Positions 49,643 through 57,248 of a DNA stretch of 64,000 nucleotides are shown one piece after another. How positions within the stretch are numbered: position 1 is the first letter of the stretch; every line of letters begins with the position of its first letter. The notes below the pieces were generated by a model, which was not told the origin of the DNA, searched no databases, and worked only from the letters and a program-made list of their open reading frames with translations. Source of the stretch: Corallococcus caeni (GTDB lineage Bacteria; Myxococcota; Myxococcia; Myxococcales; Myxococcaceae); NCBI RefSeq assembly GCF_036245865.1, contig NZ_BTTW01000004.1:124001-188000 (forward strand), read 5' to 3'. The position numbers and the translations under genes were made by a program.

Positions 49643-50512
49643 ATGAGCATCCTGAGCACGAAATCGAAGGCGGACGCGTCGCTGTCTCCCGGCGCGGCGT
49701 TCGCGGCCGCGGTCCAGAAGCACGGCACGCAGGCGCACGTGGACTACGACACGTCCATCGTGGACGCGTTCCCCGGCTTCAAGCGCCGTCCGCGCATCGC
49801 GGTGCGCGGCATGTTCAAGACGGCCAGGGCGGAGCGCGACCCGGTGCCGTTCTGGTACGAAACGCACCCGCAGGCGAAGCCCACCGGGCCGGTGCAGGAC
49901 GTGGAGCTGCGGCCGGAAGCGGGCTTTGAGTTCCACCAGGACACGCAGGCGCTCAAGCCCACGCGCGCGTGGATCCAGGTGCCGCGCAACCTGCTGGAGG
50001 ACTCGCAGTCGCTGGCGCAGTTCATCGACTTCCGGCTGCTGGTGCGCCTGAACACGGCGGAGAACCAGGCGCTGTGCATCGGCAAGGGCGGGGACGGCGT
50101 GCGGGGCCTCTTGCACACGCCGGGCATCGTGCGGCTGCCGGCGAAGAAGAACGCGGTGGCCTCGCTGCTCAACGCCTGCGCGCAGGTGGAGCAGATGGGC
50201 GGGTCCGCGGACGGCATCGTCATCAACTCGCTGGACTTCTACGAGCACCTGGTGGGCCAGCAGTCGCTCCTGTCGGACCTGGCGGCCATGGGCATCCGCC
50301 TGTGCCGCACGCGCATGGTGAACCCGGGCACCATCATCGTGGGAGACTTCACCGCCGCGGCGACGCTGTATGACAGCCAGCGGTCGGTCATCCGGTTCGC
50401 GGAGCCGCCGCCGGGCATCTTCCCGCGCGAGGGGCTGGCGGCCTACGGCGAGGTCTACACGACGCTCGCGGTGCACCTGCCCACCCACTTCTTCGTGGCG
50501 TCGCTGACCTGA
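49643..50512 (+). CDS. HK97-fold encapsulin-like shell protein
   Basis: A 289-residue protein with the signature of HK97 major capsid proteins: VPRNLLEDSQSLAQFIDFRL (residues 113-132) with an Ala/Glu-rich helix to 145, the glycine loop IGKGGDGVRGLLHTPG (146-161), DGIVINSLDFYEHL (190-203), GTIIVGDFTAAATLYD (229-244) and the C-terminal strands AYGEVYTTLAVHLPTHFF (267-284). There is no scaffolding delta domain and no phage portal, protease or terminase nearby, which fits an encapsulin that self-assembles into a nanocompartment. AAGGGG precedes the ATG. The stop overlaps the sulfotransferase start by one base, placing the shell inside the AmCP operon. As I recall, genome surveys describe a natural-product class of encapsulins in similar clusters. 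Confidence 0.85.
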   Translation: MSILSTKSKADASLSPGAAFAAAVQKHGTQAHVDYDTSIVDAFPGFKRRPRIAVRGMFKTARAERDPVPFWYETHPQAKPTGPVQDVELRPEAGFEFHQDTQALKPTRAWIQVPRNLLEDSQSLAQFIDFRLLVRLNTAENQALCIGKGGDGVRGLLHTPGIVRLPAKKNAVASLLNACAQVEQMGGSADGIVINSLDFYEHLVGQQSLLSDLAAMGIRLCRTRMVNPGTIIVGDFTAAATLYDSQRSVIRFAEPPPGIFPREGLAAYGEVYTTLAVHLPTHFFVASLT

Positions 50513-51507
50513 TGGCCACCGCGAGCGCGAAGGGCGAGGGCGCGCGGCTCACGGTCCTCTACATCACCGGCTGGTGCCGCAGCGGCAGCACCATCCTGGG
50601 CAACGTGCTCAACGAGGTGCCGGGCTTCTTCCACGTGGGGGAGCTGAGCTTCCTGTGGAAGAACGCGTACGGGAACGGCTCCAACACGCTGTGCGGCTGC
50701 GGCCAGCAGCTGGTGGACTGCGGCATCTGGAACACGGTGCTGACCTCCGACGTGCCGGCGGGCCTGACGCCCCGGGCGCACGCCGAAGCGGTGGTGAAGC
50801 GGCAGCAGGCCGCCGTGCGCACCCGGCACACGCTGCGCGTGCTGGACGAGGCGGGGGATTCGCAGGCGCTCCAGGCGCACGCGGACTTCCTCGCGCGCAC
50901 GTACCGCACCATCGCTCGGGCCACGGGGAGCACGGTGCTGGTGGACAGCGGGAAGTTCCCCTCCGAGGCGGCGCTGCTGCCGCGCGTGGAGGGCATCCGG
51001 CCGCTGTACCTGCACCTGGTGCGGGACCCGCGCGCGGTGACGCACTCGTGGACGAAGACGAAGCAGTACGTCGTCCCCATGTCCGCCGCGCGCAGCACGG
51101 CGTACTGGCTGGGCTTCAACGCCGCGTCGGAGGAGGTGACGCGCAGGTTCCCCGGGCAGTCGCTCTTCCTGCGCTACGAGGACTTCATCGCCGCGCCGGA
51201 CCGCGCCGTGGACACGGTGCTGGACCTGGTGGGCGTGCCTCGCGCGCAGAACCCGGTGAAGGGCCGCACGGTGGTGCTGGGCAAGAACCACACCGTCACC
51301 GGCAACCCGGACCGCTTCCGCAGCGGCCCCACGCTCCTGCGCGGTGAGGACGACGCGTGGAGGGGCGAGCTGGCCTCCGGAGCCAAGGCGCTCACCGTTG
51401 CGCTCGCGTGGCCGCTGATGGCGAAGTACGGGTATTTCAGCGGCGCCCGGCGCGCGCCTGTCGGAGGGGCCGCGCCGGACGCGGCGGGCGCGGAGACCCG
51501 GCACTGA
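50512..51507 (+). CDS. PAPS-dependent sulfotransferase
   Basis: A 331-residue sulfotransferase. The 5'-phosphosulfate loop GWCRSGSTILG is at residues 20-30 and the 3'-phosphate site HLVRDPRAVTHSW near 165-178; the C-terminal FLRYEDFIAAP is also typical. It should move sulfate from PAPS to a hydroxyl of the pathway intermediate. In AmCP-derived aziridine/azabicycle pathways such a sulfate ester is the leaving group for ring closure. The ATG overlaps the shell gene stop (TGATG), so the two are translationally coupled. A cysteine-rich insert (LCGCGQQLVDCGIW) near residues 62-75 is notable. Confidence 0.9.
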   Translation: MATASAKGEGARLTVLYITGWCRSGSTILGNVLNEVPGFFHVGELSFLWKNAYGNGSNTLCGCGQQLVDCGIWNTVLTSDVPAGLTPRAHAEAVVKRQQAAVRTRHTLRVLDEAGDSQALQAHADFLARTYRTIARATGSTVLVDSGKFPSEAALLPRVEGIRPLYLHLVRDPRAVTHSWTKTKQYVVPMSAARSTAYWLGFNAASEEVTRRFPGQSLFLRYEDFIAAPDRAVDTVLDLVGVPRAQNPVKGRTVVLGKNHTVTGNPDRFRSGPTLLRGEDDAWRGELASGAKALTVALAWPLMAKYGYFSGARRAPVGGAAPDAAGAETRH

Positions 51508-52243
51508 GCCTTCGGCCATGAAGCCTGTCCCCAGGGTTGAGAAGGTGAGAACCCGGTGGGGACTCCCCCGGCGGGAGCGAACCGCGCGAACTGGTCCGAC
51601 AGTCGGACCAGTTGGAGAACTGAGGCCGGGGAGGGCGGTTCCAGCCGAACCGGGGAACTGGTCCGACAGTCGGACCAGTTGGAGAACCGAGGCCCAGGAG
51701 GGCGGTTCCAGCCGAACCGGGGAACTGGTCCGACAGTCGGACCCGTTGGGAAGACCGAGGCTGGGGAGCCGCCGCTCCGCCCGAGCCGCAGAAACCTGTC
51801 GGACAGTCGGACAGGTTTGGAGGGCCTCGCTGGAAGGCCCCGCTCCATCCGGGCGGCGGAAACCTGTCGGACAGTCGGACAGGTTTGAAGAACCAGGGCG
51901 GGAGGCTGTCGTCTCGACCGGGTAGCGGAAACCTGTCGGACAGTCGGACAGGTTTTGAAGGACCGCGCCGGAAGGCCGTCGGCCCGGTCGAGCAGTGGAA
52001 GCCTTTTGGGCCGTCGGACAGGTTTTGCCGCACTGCGGCGGGAGGCTGCCGTTTCATCCAGGTGGCGGATGTCGGTCGGACAGGTTGGGACCGCACCGGG
52101 CGGGGTCCGGCGCGTGGGGATGGTCAGCGGAGCGGATGTCAGGCGGGTCCGGGCTTGAGCTCCGCGACTCGTGAGTACGCGGTTCGGTGATGGGCGGTGG
52201 CTTCACTCGGGCGCGGTTGGCGCCAACTTCTGGAGGGATGCGG
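51508..52243. other. 736-base non-coding gap within the AmCP operon
   Basis: Besides the palindromic array, the gap holds about 80 bases on the left and 150 bases on the right without recognisable genes. The right part must carry the ribosome site and possibly the promoter of the SDR-kinase-peptidase genes. Several long open frames cross it but change register with every repeat. Confidence 0.6.
51589..52086. repeat. Array of eight palindromic repeats, 67-70 bp period
   Basis: Each unit has a 25-base core: 12-base arms such as AACTGGTCCGAC and GTCGGACCAGTT around a single A. Cores start at 51589, 51656, 51723, 51793, 51861, 51930 and 52000, with only the right arm of the eighth left (52075-52086). 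Units 1-3 use the CTGGTCCGAC form and units 4-6 AACCTGTCGGAC with GTCGGACAGGTT; units 7 and 8 have decayed left arms. The 42-45 base linkers are related (those after units 1 and 2 almost identical). The period is not a multiple of three throughout, so the array is not coding. Its role could be regulatory or that of a mobile REP-like element. Confidence 0.88.
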
Positions 52244-53020
52244 ATGGAACTGGGACTCGCCAACAAGGTCGCGCTCGTCGCTGGCGGCTCCAGCGGGCTG
52301 GGGCTCGCCGTCGCGGAGGAGCTGGCGAAGGAAGGCGCGCATGTCGCCATCGGCGCCCGGGACTCGGACCGGCTGGCCCAGGCCGAAGCGCGGCTCAAGG
52401 CCGTGGCCCGCGGTGGCCGCGTGATGGCGACGCGCGTGGACGTGAAGGACGACGCGGACGTGCGCCGCTGGGTGGACGACGTGGCGACCAGGCTGGGCGC
52501 ACTGCACGTCGTCGTCACCAATAGCGGTGGCCCGCCTCCGGGCCCGGCCTCCACCTTCGGCGTGGACGCGTACCGGAGCGCGGCGGACGCGGTGCTCCTG
52601 CCGCCCATCTCCCTGGCGCTCGCGGCGCTGCCCCACCTCAAGAAGGCCGGCTGGGGACGCGTGCTGTTCATCACCTCGGAGACGGTGGTCCGGCCGGTGG
52701 CCCGCTTCGCGCTGTCCGGCTTCGCCCGCCTGGGCATCATCGGCTTCTCCGCCGCCCTGGTGCAGGAGCTGGGCGACAGCGGCATCACCGTCAACGTGCT
52801 GGCGCCGGGCTACATGCGCACGCCGCCCGTGGAGCGCACCGCCGGCAACGCGGGCGACGTGGAGGCGGGGCTTCGCGCCATGGGCGCCCACATCCCGCTC
52901 AAGCGCGTGGGCCTTCCCGAGGAGTTCGCCGCTGCGGCGGTGTTCCTCGCCAGTGAACGCGCGTCCTTCATCACCGGCACCGTGCAGCTCGTGGACGGCG
53001 GCGCGAGCGTCATCGGATGA
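52244..53020 (+). CDS. Atypical short-chain dehydrogenase/reductase
   Basis: A 258-residue Rossmann protein of the SDR superfamily. The cofactor loop is VAGGSSGLGLA, then NSGGPPPGP replaces the usual NAG, and the C-terminus (GFSAALVQELGDSGITVNVLAPGYMRTP, ITGTVQLVDGGAS) is typical. The canonical YxxxK pair is missing: the aligned stretch FALSGFARLGIIGF has Ser and Arg at these places. Some SDR subgroups share this feature, so activity may use other residues. The start at ATG 52244 is chosen because GGAGG lies seven bases upstream. It probably changes the redox state of the transketolase product. Its stop overlaps the kinase start. Confidence 0.85.
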   Translation: MELGLANKVALVAGGSSGLGLAVAEELAKEGAHVAIGARDSDRLAQAEARLKAVARGGRVMATRVDVKDDADVRRWVDDVATRLGALHVVVTNSGGPPPGPASTFGVDAYRSAADAVLLPPISLALAALPHLKKAGWGRVLFITSETVVRPVARFALSGFARLGIIGFSAALVQELGDSGITVNVLAPGYMRTPPVERTAGNAGDVEAGLRAMGAHIPLKRVGLPEEFAAAAVFLASERASFITGTVQLVDGGASVIG

Positions 53021-53886
53021 GCGCGAACCCCGCCGCCCCCGCCCGTCGCCCCGTCGTCGTGAAGATTGGCGGCGCGGCGGGTGTGGACCTGGAGAACGTC
53101 TGCGCGGACGTGGTGGAGCTCGTCCGCCAGGGCGAGCGCGTCGTCGTCGTCAACGGTGGCTCGGAGGCCGGTGAGCGGCTCCTGGGTTCGCTGGGCATGG
53201 AGCGCCCGGAGGCGACCACCGCGAACGGCAACGTCGTGCGCCTCACCTACGCGCCCACGCTGCGCGCGCTCACCATGGCTTGGGTGGGTGAGGTGAACAA
53301 GGCCGTGGTGCTGGCGCTGCTCGCGAAGGGCGTCACCGCGCTGGGGCTGTGCGGCGCGGACGGCCGCGTGCTCACCGCGCGCAGGCGCCCGCCGCTCAAG
53401 CTGCAGGGCTCCGACGGGCGGATGCGCATCGACCGCGAACACCTGGCCGGTGAGGTCTCCGGGGTGAACGCGGCGCTCCTGGGGACGCTCCTGGACAGCG
53501 GCTACGTGCCCGTCGTGTGTCCTCCGGCGGTGACGGAGGACGGCGTGCTCGTGAACGTGGACGCGGACCACGTGGCGTCGTCCATCGCGGCGGCGCTGGG
53601 CGCCAGGGCCCTGATCATCCTCTCCAACGTGCCGGGGCTGCTCGCGGATCCGAAGGACCCCGCGACGCTGGTGCGTGCGAGCGACGACGTGGAGGGCTGC
53701 ATGCCGCTCGCGGGGGGACGCATGCGTTACAAGCTGGAGGCCGTGCGCCGGGCGCTGGAGGGCGGAGTCCCTGCCGCGTACGTGAGCGCGTCGCGCGTGG
53801 CGCGGCCAGTGTTCTCCGCGCTGGAGGAGGCGGGCGGCACGAAGTTCACCCTTCGGGACAAAGGCGGGGCGGATGCGGGCGCGTGA
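53017..53886 (+). CDS. LysZ/ArgB-type AmCP-bound amino acid kinase
   Basis: A 289-residue amino-acid-kinase-family protein. The phosphate loop is VVVKIGGAAGVD, the substrate loop VVVNGGSEAG, and the nucleotide region NVDADHVASSIAAALGA with LIILSNVPGLL. It should phosphorylate the gamma-carboxyl of AmCP-bound glutamate, the step before the LysY-type reductase. The ATG overlaps the SDR stop (ATGA). Sequence features agree with LysZ rather than free N-acetylglutamate kinase because of the AmCP context; residues alone do not prove it. Confidence 0.92.
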   Translation: MSANPAAPARRPVVVKIGGAAGVDLENVCADVVELVRQGERVVVVNGGSEAGERLLGSLGMERPEATTANGNVVRLTYAPTLRALTMAWVGEVNKAVVLALLAKGVTALGLCGADGRVLTARRRPPLKLQGSDGRMRIDREHLAGEVSGVNAALLGTLLDSGYVPVVCPPAVTEDGVLVNVDADHVASSIAAALGARALIILSNVPGLLADPKDPATLVRASDDVEGCMPLAGGRMRYKLEAVRRALEGGVPAAYVSASRVARPVFSALEEAGGTKFTLRDKGGADAGA

Positions 53887-54949
53887 GCCGGGCGTCGACT
53901 TGTTGCGGTGGATGGTGGAGCAGTACAGCCCCAGCCACCAGGAAGCCTCCTTCTCCGCGGCGCTGGTGGAGCGACTGGGCGCGCGCGGCTGGCGGGCGCA
54001 CACCGACGCCGTGGGCAACGCCGTCGCTCGCTACGGGGACGGGGACACCGTCATCGCGTTCCTGGGCCACATCGACACCGTGCCCGGGGAGGTGCCCGTC
54101 CGGCTGGAGGGCCAGAAGCTCTACGGCCGGGGCGCGGTGGACGCCAAGGGCCCCCTGTGCGCGTTCATCGAAGCCGTGGAGCTGCTGGACGACGCGGAGC
54201 GCGCCGGCAAGCAGTTCCTGCTGCTGGGCTGCGTGGAGGAGGAGGTCGCCATCACGCGCGGCGCCCTGCACGTGCGCGAGCAGTACGCCCCGGACTTCGT
54301 CATCAACGGCGAGCCCAGCGGCGCGCACGCGGTGACCATCGGCTACAAGGGGCTGTTGCGCCTGGACCTGGAGCACCGCGCCAGCCGCCGCCACACCGCG
54401 AGCCGCGACTACCGCGCCGCCGCCGAGCACGTCATCGACGCGTGGAACGCGCTCAAGCGGCTGTGTGACGACTGGAACCGCGAGCGGCCGTCCCTTTTCG
54501 AGCAGAACCTGCCCTCCCTCAACGCCTTCCACACCGGCGCCACGGAGACGGAGGAGTGGGCCACGGCCGCGGTGAGCATCCGCACCGGCCCGTCCACGGA
54601 CACCGGGGCCCTGCTCGCGGCGCTGGCCACCGTGCCCACCGTGACGGTGCGCACCGTGGCGCGCAAGGACGCGGTGTCCACGAACGGCAACGACGCGCTC
54701 TCCCGCGTCTTCAAGCAGGCCATCCGCGAGCGCGGCGTGAAACCCACGCTGCGCCTGAAGACGGGCACGTCCGACTGGAACACCGTGGCCTCCGCGTGGA
54801 GCGTGCCCACGGTGGCCTACGGCCCCGGCGACGCGGCGCTGGACCACACGCCGAACGAGCACATCGACCTGCCGGAGTACGAGGAGGGCGTCGCCATCCT
54901 CGCGCGCGTGCTGGCGCTCCTGCCGGTGAAGGCACCCCCGGGGAGCTGA
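53873..54949 (+). CDS. LysK/ArgE-type metallopeptidase releasing the product from AmCP
   Basis: A 358-residue M20-family hydrolase. Metal-binding and catalytic residues are His66 and Asp68 in LGHIDTVPG, Asp90 in GRGAVDAKGP and Glu122-Glu124 in CVEEEV. LysK-type enzymes cut the isopeptide bond between the finished amino acid and the terminal glutamate of the carrier. The gene overlaps the kinase by 14 bases, completing a carrier-ligase-kinase-reductase-hydrolase set. It ends four bases from the convergent exporter gene. Confidence 0.92.
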   Translation: MRAREPGVDLLRWMVEQYSPSHQEASFSAALVERLGARGWRAHTDAVGNAVARYGDGDTVIAFLGHIDTVPGEVPVRLEGQKLYGRGAVDAKGPLCAFIEAVELLDDAERAGKQFLLLGCVEEEVAITRGALHVREQYAPDFVINGEPSGAHAVTIGYKGLLRLDLEHRASRRHTASRDYRAAAEHVIDAWNALKRLCDDWNRERPSLFEQNLPSLNAFHTGATETEEWATAAVSIRTGPSTDTGALLAALATVPTVTVRTVARKDAVSTNGNDALSRVFKQAIRERGVKPTLRLKTGTSDWNTVASAWSVPTVAYGPGDAALDHTPNEHIDLPEYEEGVAILARVLALLPVKAPPGS

Positions 54950-54953
54950 GCGC

Positions 54954-56192
54954 TCAGGTGCCCAGCGCGGCCAGGCCCCGGGAGCGCAGGGTCCGCATCC
55001 CCACCACGATGCCGAAGAAGAGCAGGGCGCAGCCCGCGGTGATGGGCCGCACTCCCACCCGGTCCGACAGCGCGCCCTGGCCCCAGACGCCCAGGATGTA
55101 GCCCGCGTTCACCAGCAGCAGGAACAGGCTGCTCACGCGGGCCTGGAGCTCAGGAGGCGTGCGCGCCTGGCACACCGTCTTCAGGCCGGTGAAGGCGACG
55201 AGGTACACGGCGCCCAGGATGAACAGCGTCACCAGGGCGACCGGCAGCGTGGGGGACAGCCAGTAGGCGGCGGAGCACAGCCCCACGAGCAGCAGCGCGG
55301 TCTCCAGGAAGGCCCGCCGTCCCATCCGCGCGGCGAGGGCACCGGAGCCGAACGCCGCGATGACCGCGCCCGTCCCCTGCGCGGTGAGCAGCATGGACGT
55401 GGTGGTCGCGTCCCCGCCCAGCACCTTCAGGGCGAACACCGGCACCAGGCCCACGAAGGGGGAGATGAGCAGGCCCACCAGCGCCCCGGAGCCCAGCGCG
55501 AGCGCGATGCCCGGGTCCGTCCACGCCAGGTGCACGCCCCGCATGATGCCGGCCCACAGCGCCTCCACCTTCGGAGGCACGGCACTCGCCGCCGCGCCGC
55601 GCATGCCCGCGAGCGCCAGCAGCACGGCGAGGAAGGACAGGGTGTTGACGAAGAGCGCCCCGGCGATGCCCACCTTCGTCAGCACGAGCGCGGCCAGCAC
55701 GGGGCCGATGATGCGGCCCAGGTTGAACTGCGCCGAGTCCAGGCTGAGCGCGTTGTGCAGGTCCTCCTTGGGCACGACGGCCACGGTGAGCGCCGTGGCG
55801 CAGGGGATGACCAGCGTGCTGAAGGCGCCGTTGAGCAGCGAGATGGCCGCCACCCACGGCACGGACAGGTTCCCCGTCCCAGCCAGCACCGTGAGCAACG
55901 CGGCCAGGAGCGCCTGCACGCACACGCACACGGCCATGAAGGTGCGACGGTCGAAGCGGTCCGCGAGCGCGCCACCCAGGGGCGCGAGCACCAGCGAGGG
56001 CAGGTGCGTCAGCGCCGCGACGCCGCCCGTCCAGGCGGCCTGGCCCGTCACCTGCGTGACGTAGACCCCCAGCGCGACGGACTCCATCCACGTGCCGATG
56101 TTGGACACGAGCGTGCCCAGCCAGAGCAGGGTGAAGTCGCGGTGGGACAGAGCCCGAGCAGAGCCCGAACGGAAAAACAGGGAGGTGGCCAC
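54954..56192 (-). CDS. MFS efflux transporter (EntS/MFS_3-like)
   Basis: A 412-residue major-facilitator protein with about twelve hydrophobic segments. The start region HRDFTLLWLGTLVSNIGTWMESVALGVYV and the loop GGALADRFDRRTFM are typical of the MFS_3 group that includes the enterobactin exporter. It is convergent with the AmCP operon and probably marks the right edge of the cluster, where it could export the product and give self-resistance (inference). The likely start is a GTG with AAAGGGG upstream. The frame stays open for another 1.3 kb upstream, but that part is antisense to the next gene. Confidence 0.85.
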   Translation of the reverse strand: MATSLFFRSGSARALSHRDFTLLWLGTLVSNIGTWMESVALGVYVTQVTGQAAWTGGVAALTHLPSLVLAPLGGALADRFDRRTFMAVCVCVQALLAALLTVLAGTGNLSVPWVAAISLLNGAFSTLVIPCATALTVAVVPKEDLHNALSLDSAQFNLGRIIGPVLAALVLTKVGIAGALFVNTLSFLAVLLALAGMRGAAASAVPPKVEALWAGIMRGVHLAWTDPGIALALGSGALVGLLISPFVGLVPVFALKVLGGDATTTSMLLTAQGTGAVIAAFGSGALAARMGRRAFLETALLLVGLCSAAYWLSPTLPVALVTLFILGAVYLVAFTGLKTVCQARTPPELQARVSSLFLLLVNAGYILGVWGQGALSDRVGVRPITAGCALLFFGIVVGMRTLRSRGLAALGT

Positions 56193-56291
56193 GGAGGGCC
56201 CCTTTCTACTGCGCACCCCTGACGCGTGCTCGGTGGGTTCACGCCTACACAGGGGTTGACTCCCTGCCTGCCTTGGGAGACGGGGAAAGGC
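56193..56291. promoter_or_regulatory. Divergent gap between MFS and pseudouridine synthase genes
   Basis: About 99 bases must hold both promoters. I see no confident boxes. Confidence 0.3.
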
Positions 56292-57218
56292 ATGACGCGG
56301 CACAAGGTTCTCGTGGTTCCCCGGGAGATTGCCGGCGAGCGGTTGGACCGGTTCCTCACGAAGCACGTCCCGGGCCTCACGCCGGAGCGGGCCCGGGCGC
56401 TGCTGGACGCGGGACGGGTGCGCATCCGGGGCAAGAAGGCGCAGGCGACGCGCAAGCTGTGGGGCGGCGAGGAACTCACGCTGGAGACGCCCGAGCCCCG
56501 GCCGTCGCCGCATGCCTCGGTGGAAGGCCCGGAGCTGCCGGTGCTGTACGACGACGCGGCGCTCGTCATCGTGGCCAAGCCACCGGGGTTGGTGGTGGAG
56601 CCGGAAGGGAGGGCGGCGTCGGTGGTGGGGCTGCTCGCGGCGCGGTGCCCGCCGTTCGACGTGGAGGGCGTGGCGCAGCCGGGCGTGGTGCACCGGTTGG
56701 ACCGCGAGACGAGCGGCTGTCTGGCATTGGCGCGGACGGATGACGCGGTGGCGGCGCTCTTGAAGGCGTTCCAGGAGAAGCGCGTGGACAAGCGCTACCA
56801 GACGCTGGTGCTGGGGCGGCCGCCGGACACCGGGAGGCTGGAGGGGCCGTACGCGAGGGACCCGAAGGATCCGCGCCGCTTCACCACCCGCGTGCCCTCC
56901 GCCCGGCGCGCGGCGCTGACGTTCACGGTGCGCGAGCGCTTCCGGGAGGGGGCGCTGCTGGACATCGACCTGGACACGGGGCGCACGCATCAAATCCGCG
57001 TGCAGCTGTCGGAGGCAGGGTTCCCGGTGCTGGGGGATTCGCTCTACGGCACGGAGGAGGCGCGCAAGCACCCGGCGGCGCTCGCGGTGGGACGGCAGGC
57101 CCTGCACGCGTGGCGGTTGGAGGTGCCGTCCTCCGCGACAGGCCAGGTCGTCCAGGTGGAGTCGCCGCTGCCCGAGGACTTCCTGCGCGGCCTGGCGGTG
57201 CTGCGTTTGAGCGTGTGA
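56292..57218 (+). CDS. RluA/RluD-family RNA pseudouridine synthase
   Basis: A 308-residue enzyme with an N-terminal S4-like RNA-binding domain (ERLDRFLTKHVPGLTPERARALL, RVRIRGKKA) and a catalytic domain with the aspartate motif HRLDRETSGCLALAR, YQTLVLGRPP and GRTHQIRVQLSEAGFPVLGDSLYG. It isomerises uridines in ribosomal or transfer RNA; the exact target cannot be told. The ATG at 56292 is preceded by GGAAAGG and begins at the S4 domain, better than the upstream ATG at 56226. Confidence 0.92.
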   Translation: MTRHKVLVVPREIAGERLDRFLTKHVPGLTPERARALLDAGRVRIRGKKAQATRKLWGGEELTLETPEPRPSPHASVEGPELPVLYDDAALVIVAKPPGLVVEPEGRAASVVGLLAARCPPFDVEGVAQPGVVHRLDRETSGCLALARTDDAVAALLKAFQEKRVDKRYQTLVLGRPPDTGRLEGPYARDPKDPRRFTTRVPSARRAALTFTVRERFREGALLDIDLDTGRTHQIRVQLSEAGFPVLGDSLYGTEEARKHPAALAVGRQALHAWRLEVPSSATGQVVQVESPLPEDFLRGLAVLRLSV

Positions 57219-57248
57219 TAGGGTTTGGGCATTGGGGAAGAGGGGAAC

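Noticed and set aside
49643-50512. Prophage remnant as explanation of the capsid-like gene
   Set aside because: No portal, protease, terminase or tail genes are near, and the gene is embedded by overlaps in a biosynthetic operon with normal codon use.
51589-52086. CRISPR array
   Set aside because: The linkers between repeats are related to each other (two almost identical), the repeats come in two classes and decay, and no cas genes are present.
51174-52096. Open frames of 186-224 codons across the palindromic array, with recurring RLSD peptides
   Set aside because: Repeat spacing is 67, 67, 70, 68, 69 and 70 bases, so the reading register changes from unit to unit. The peptides are a by-product of a stop-free GC-rich repeat.
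47512-54949. Primary AmCP lysine or arginine biosynthesis
   Set aside because: The set lacks the aminotransferase and homocitrate-pathway genes and is interleaved with a transketolase, a sulfotransferase, a shell protein and an NRPS cluster.
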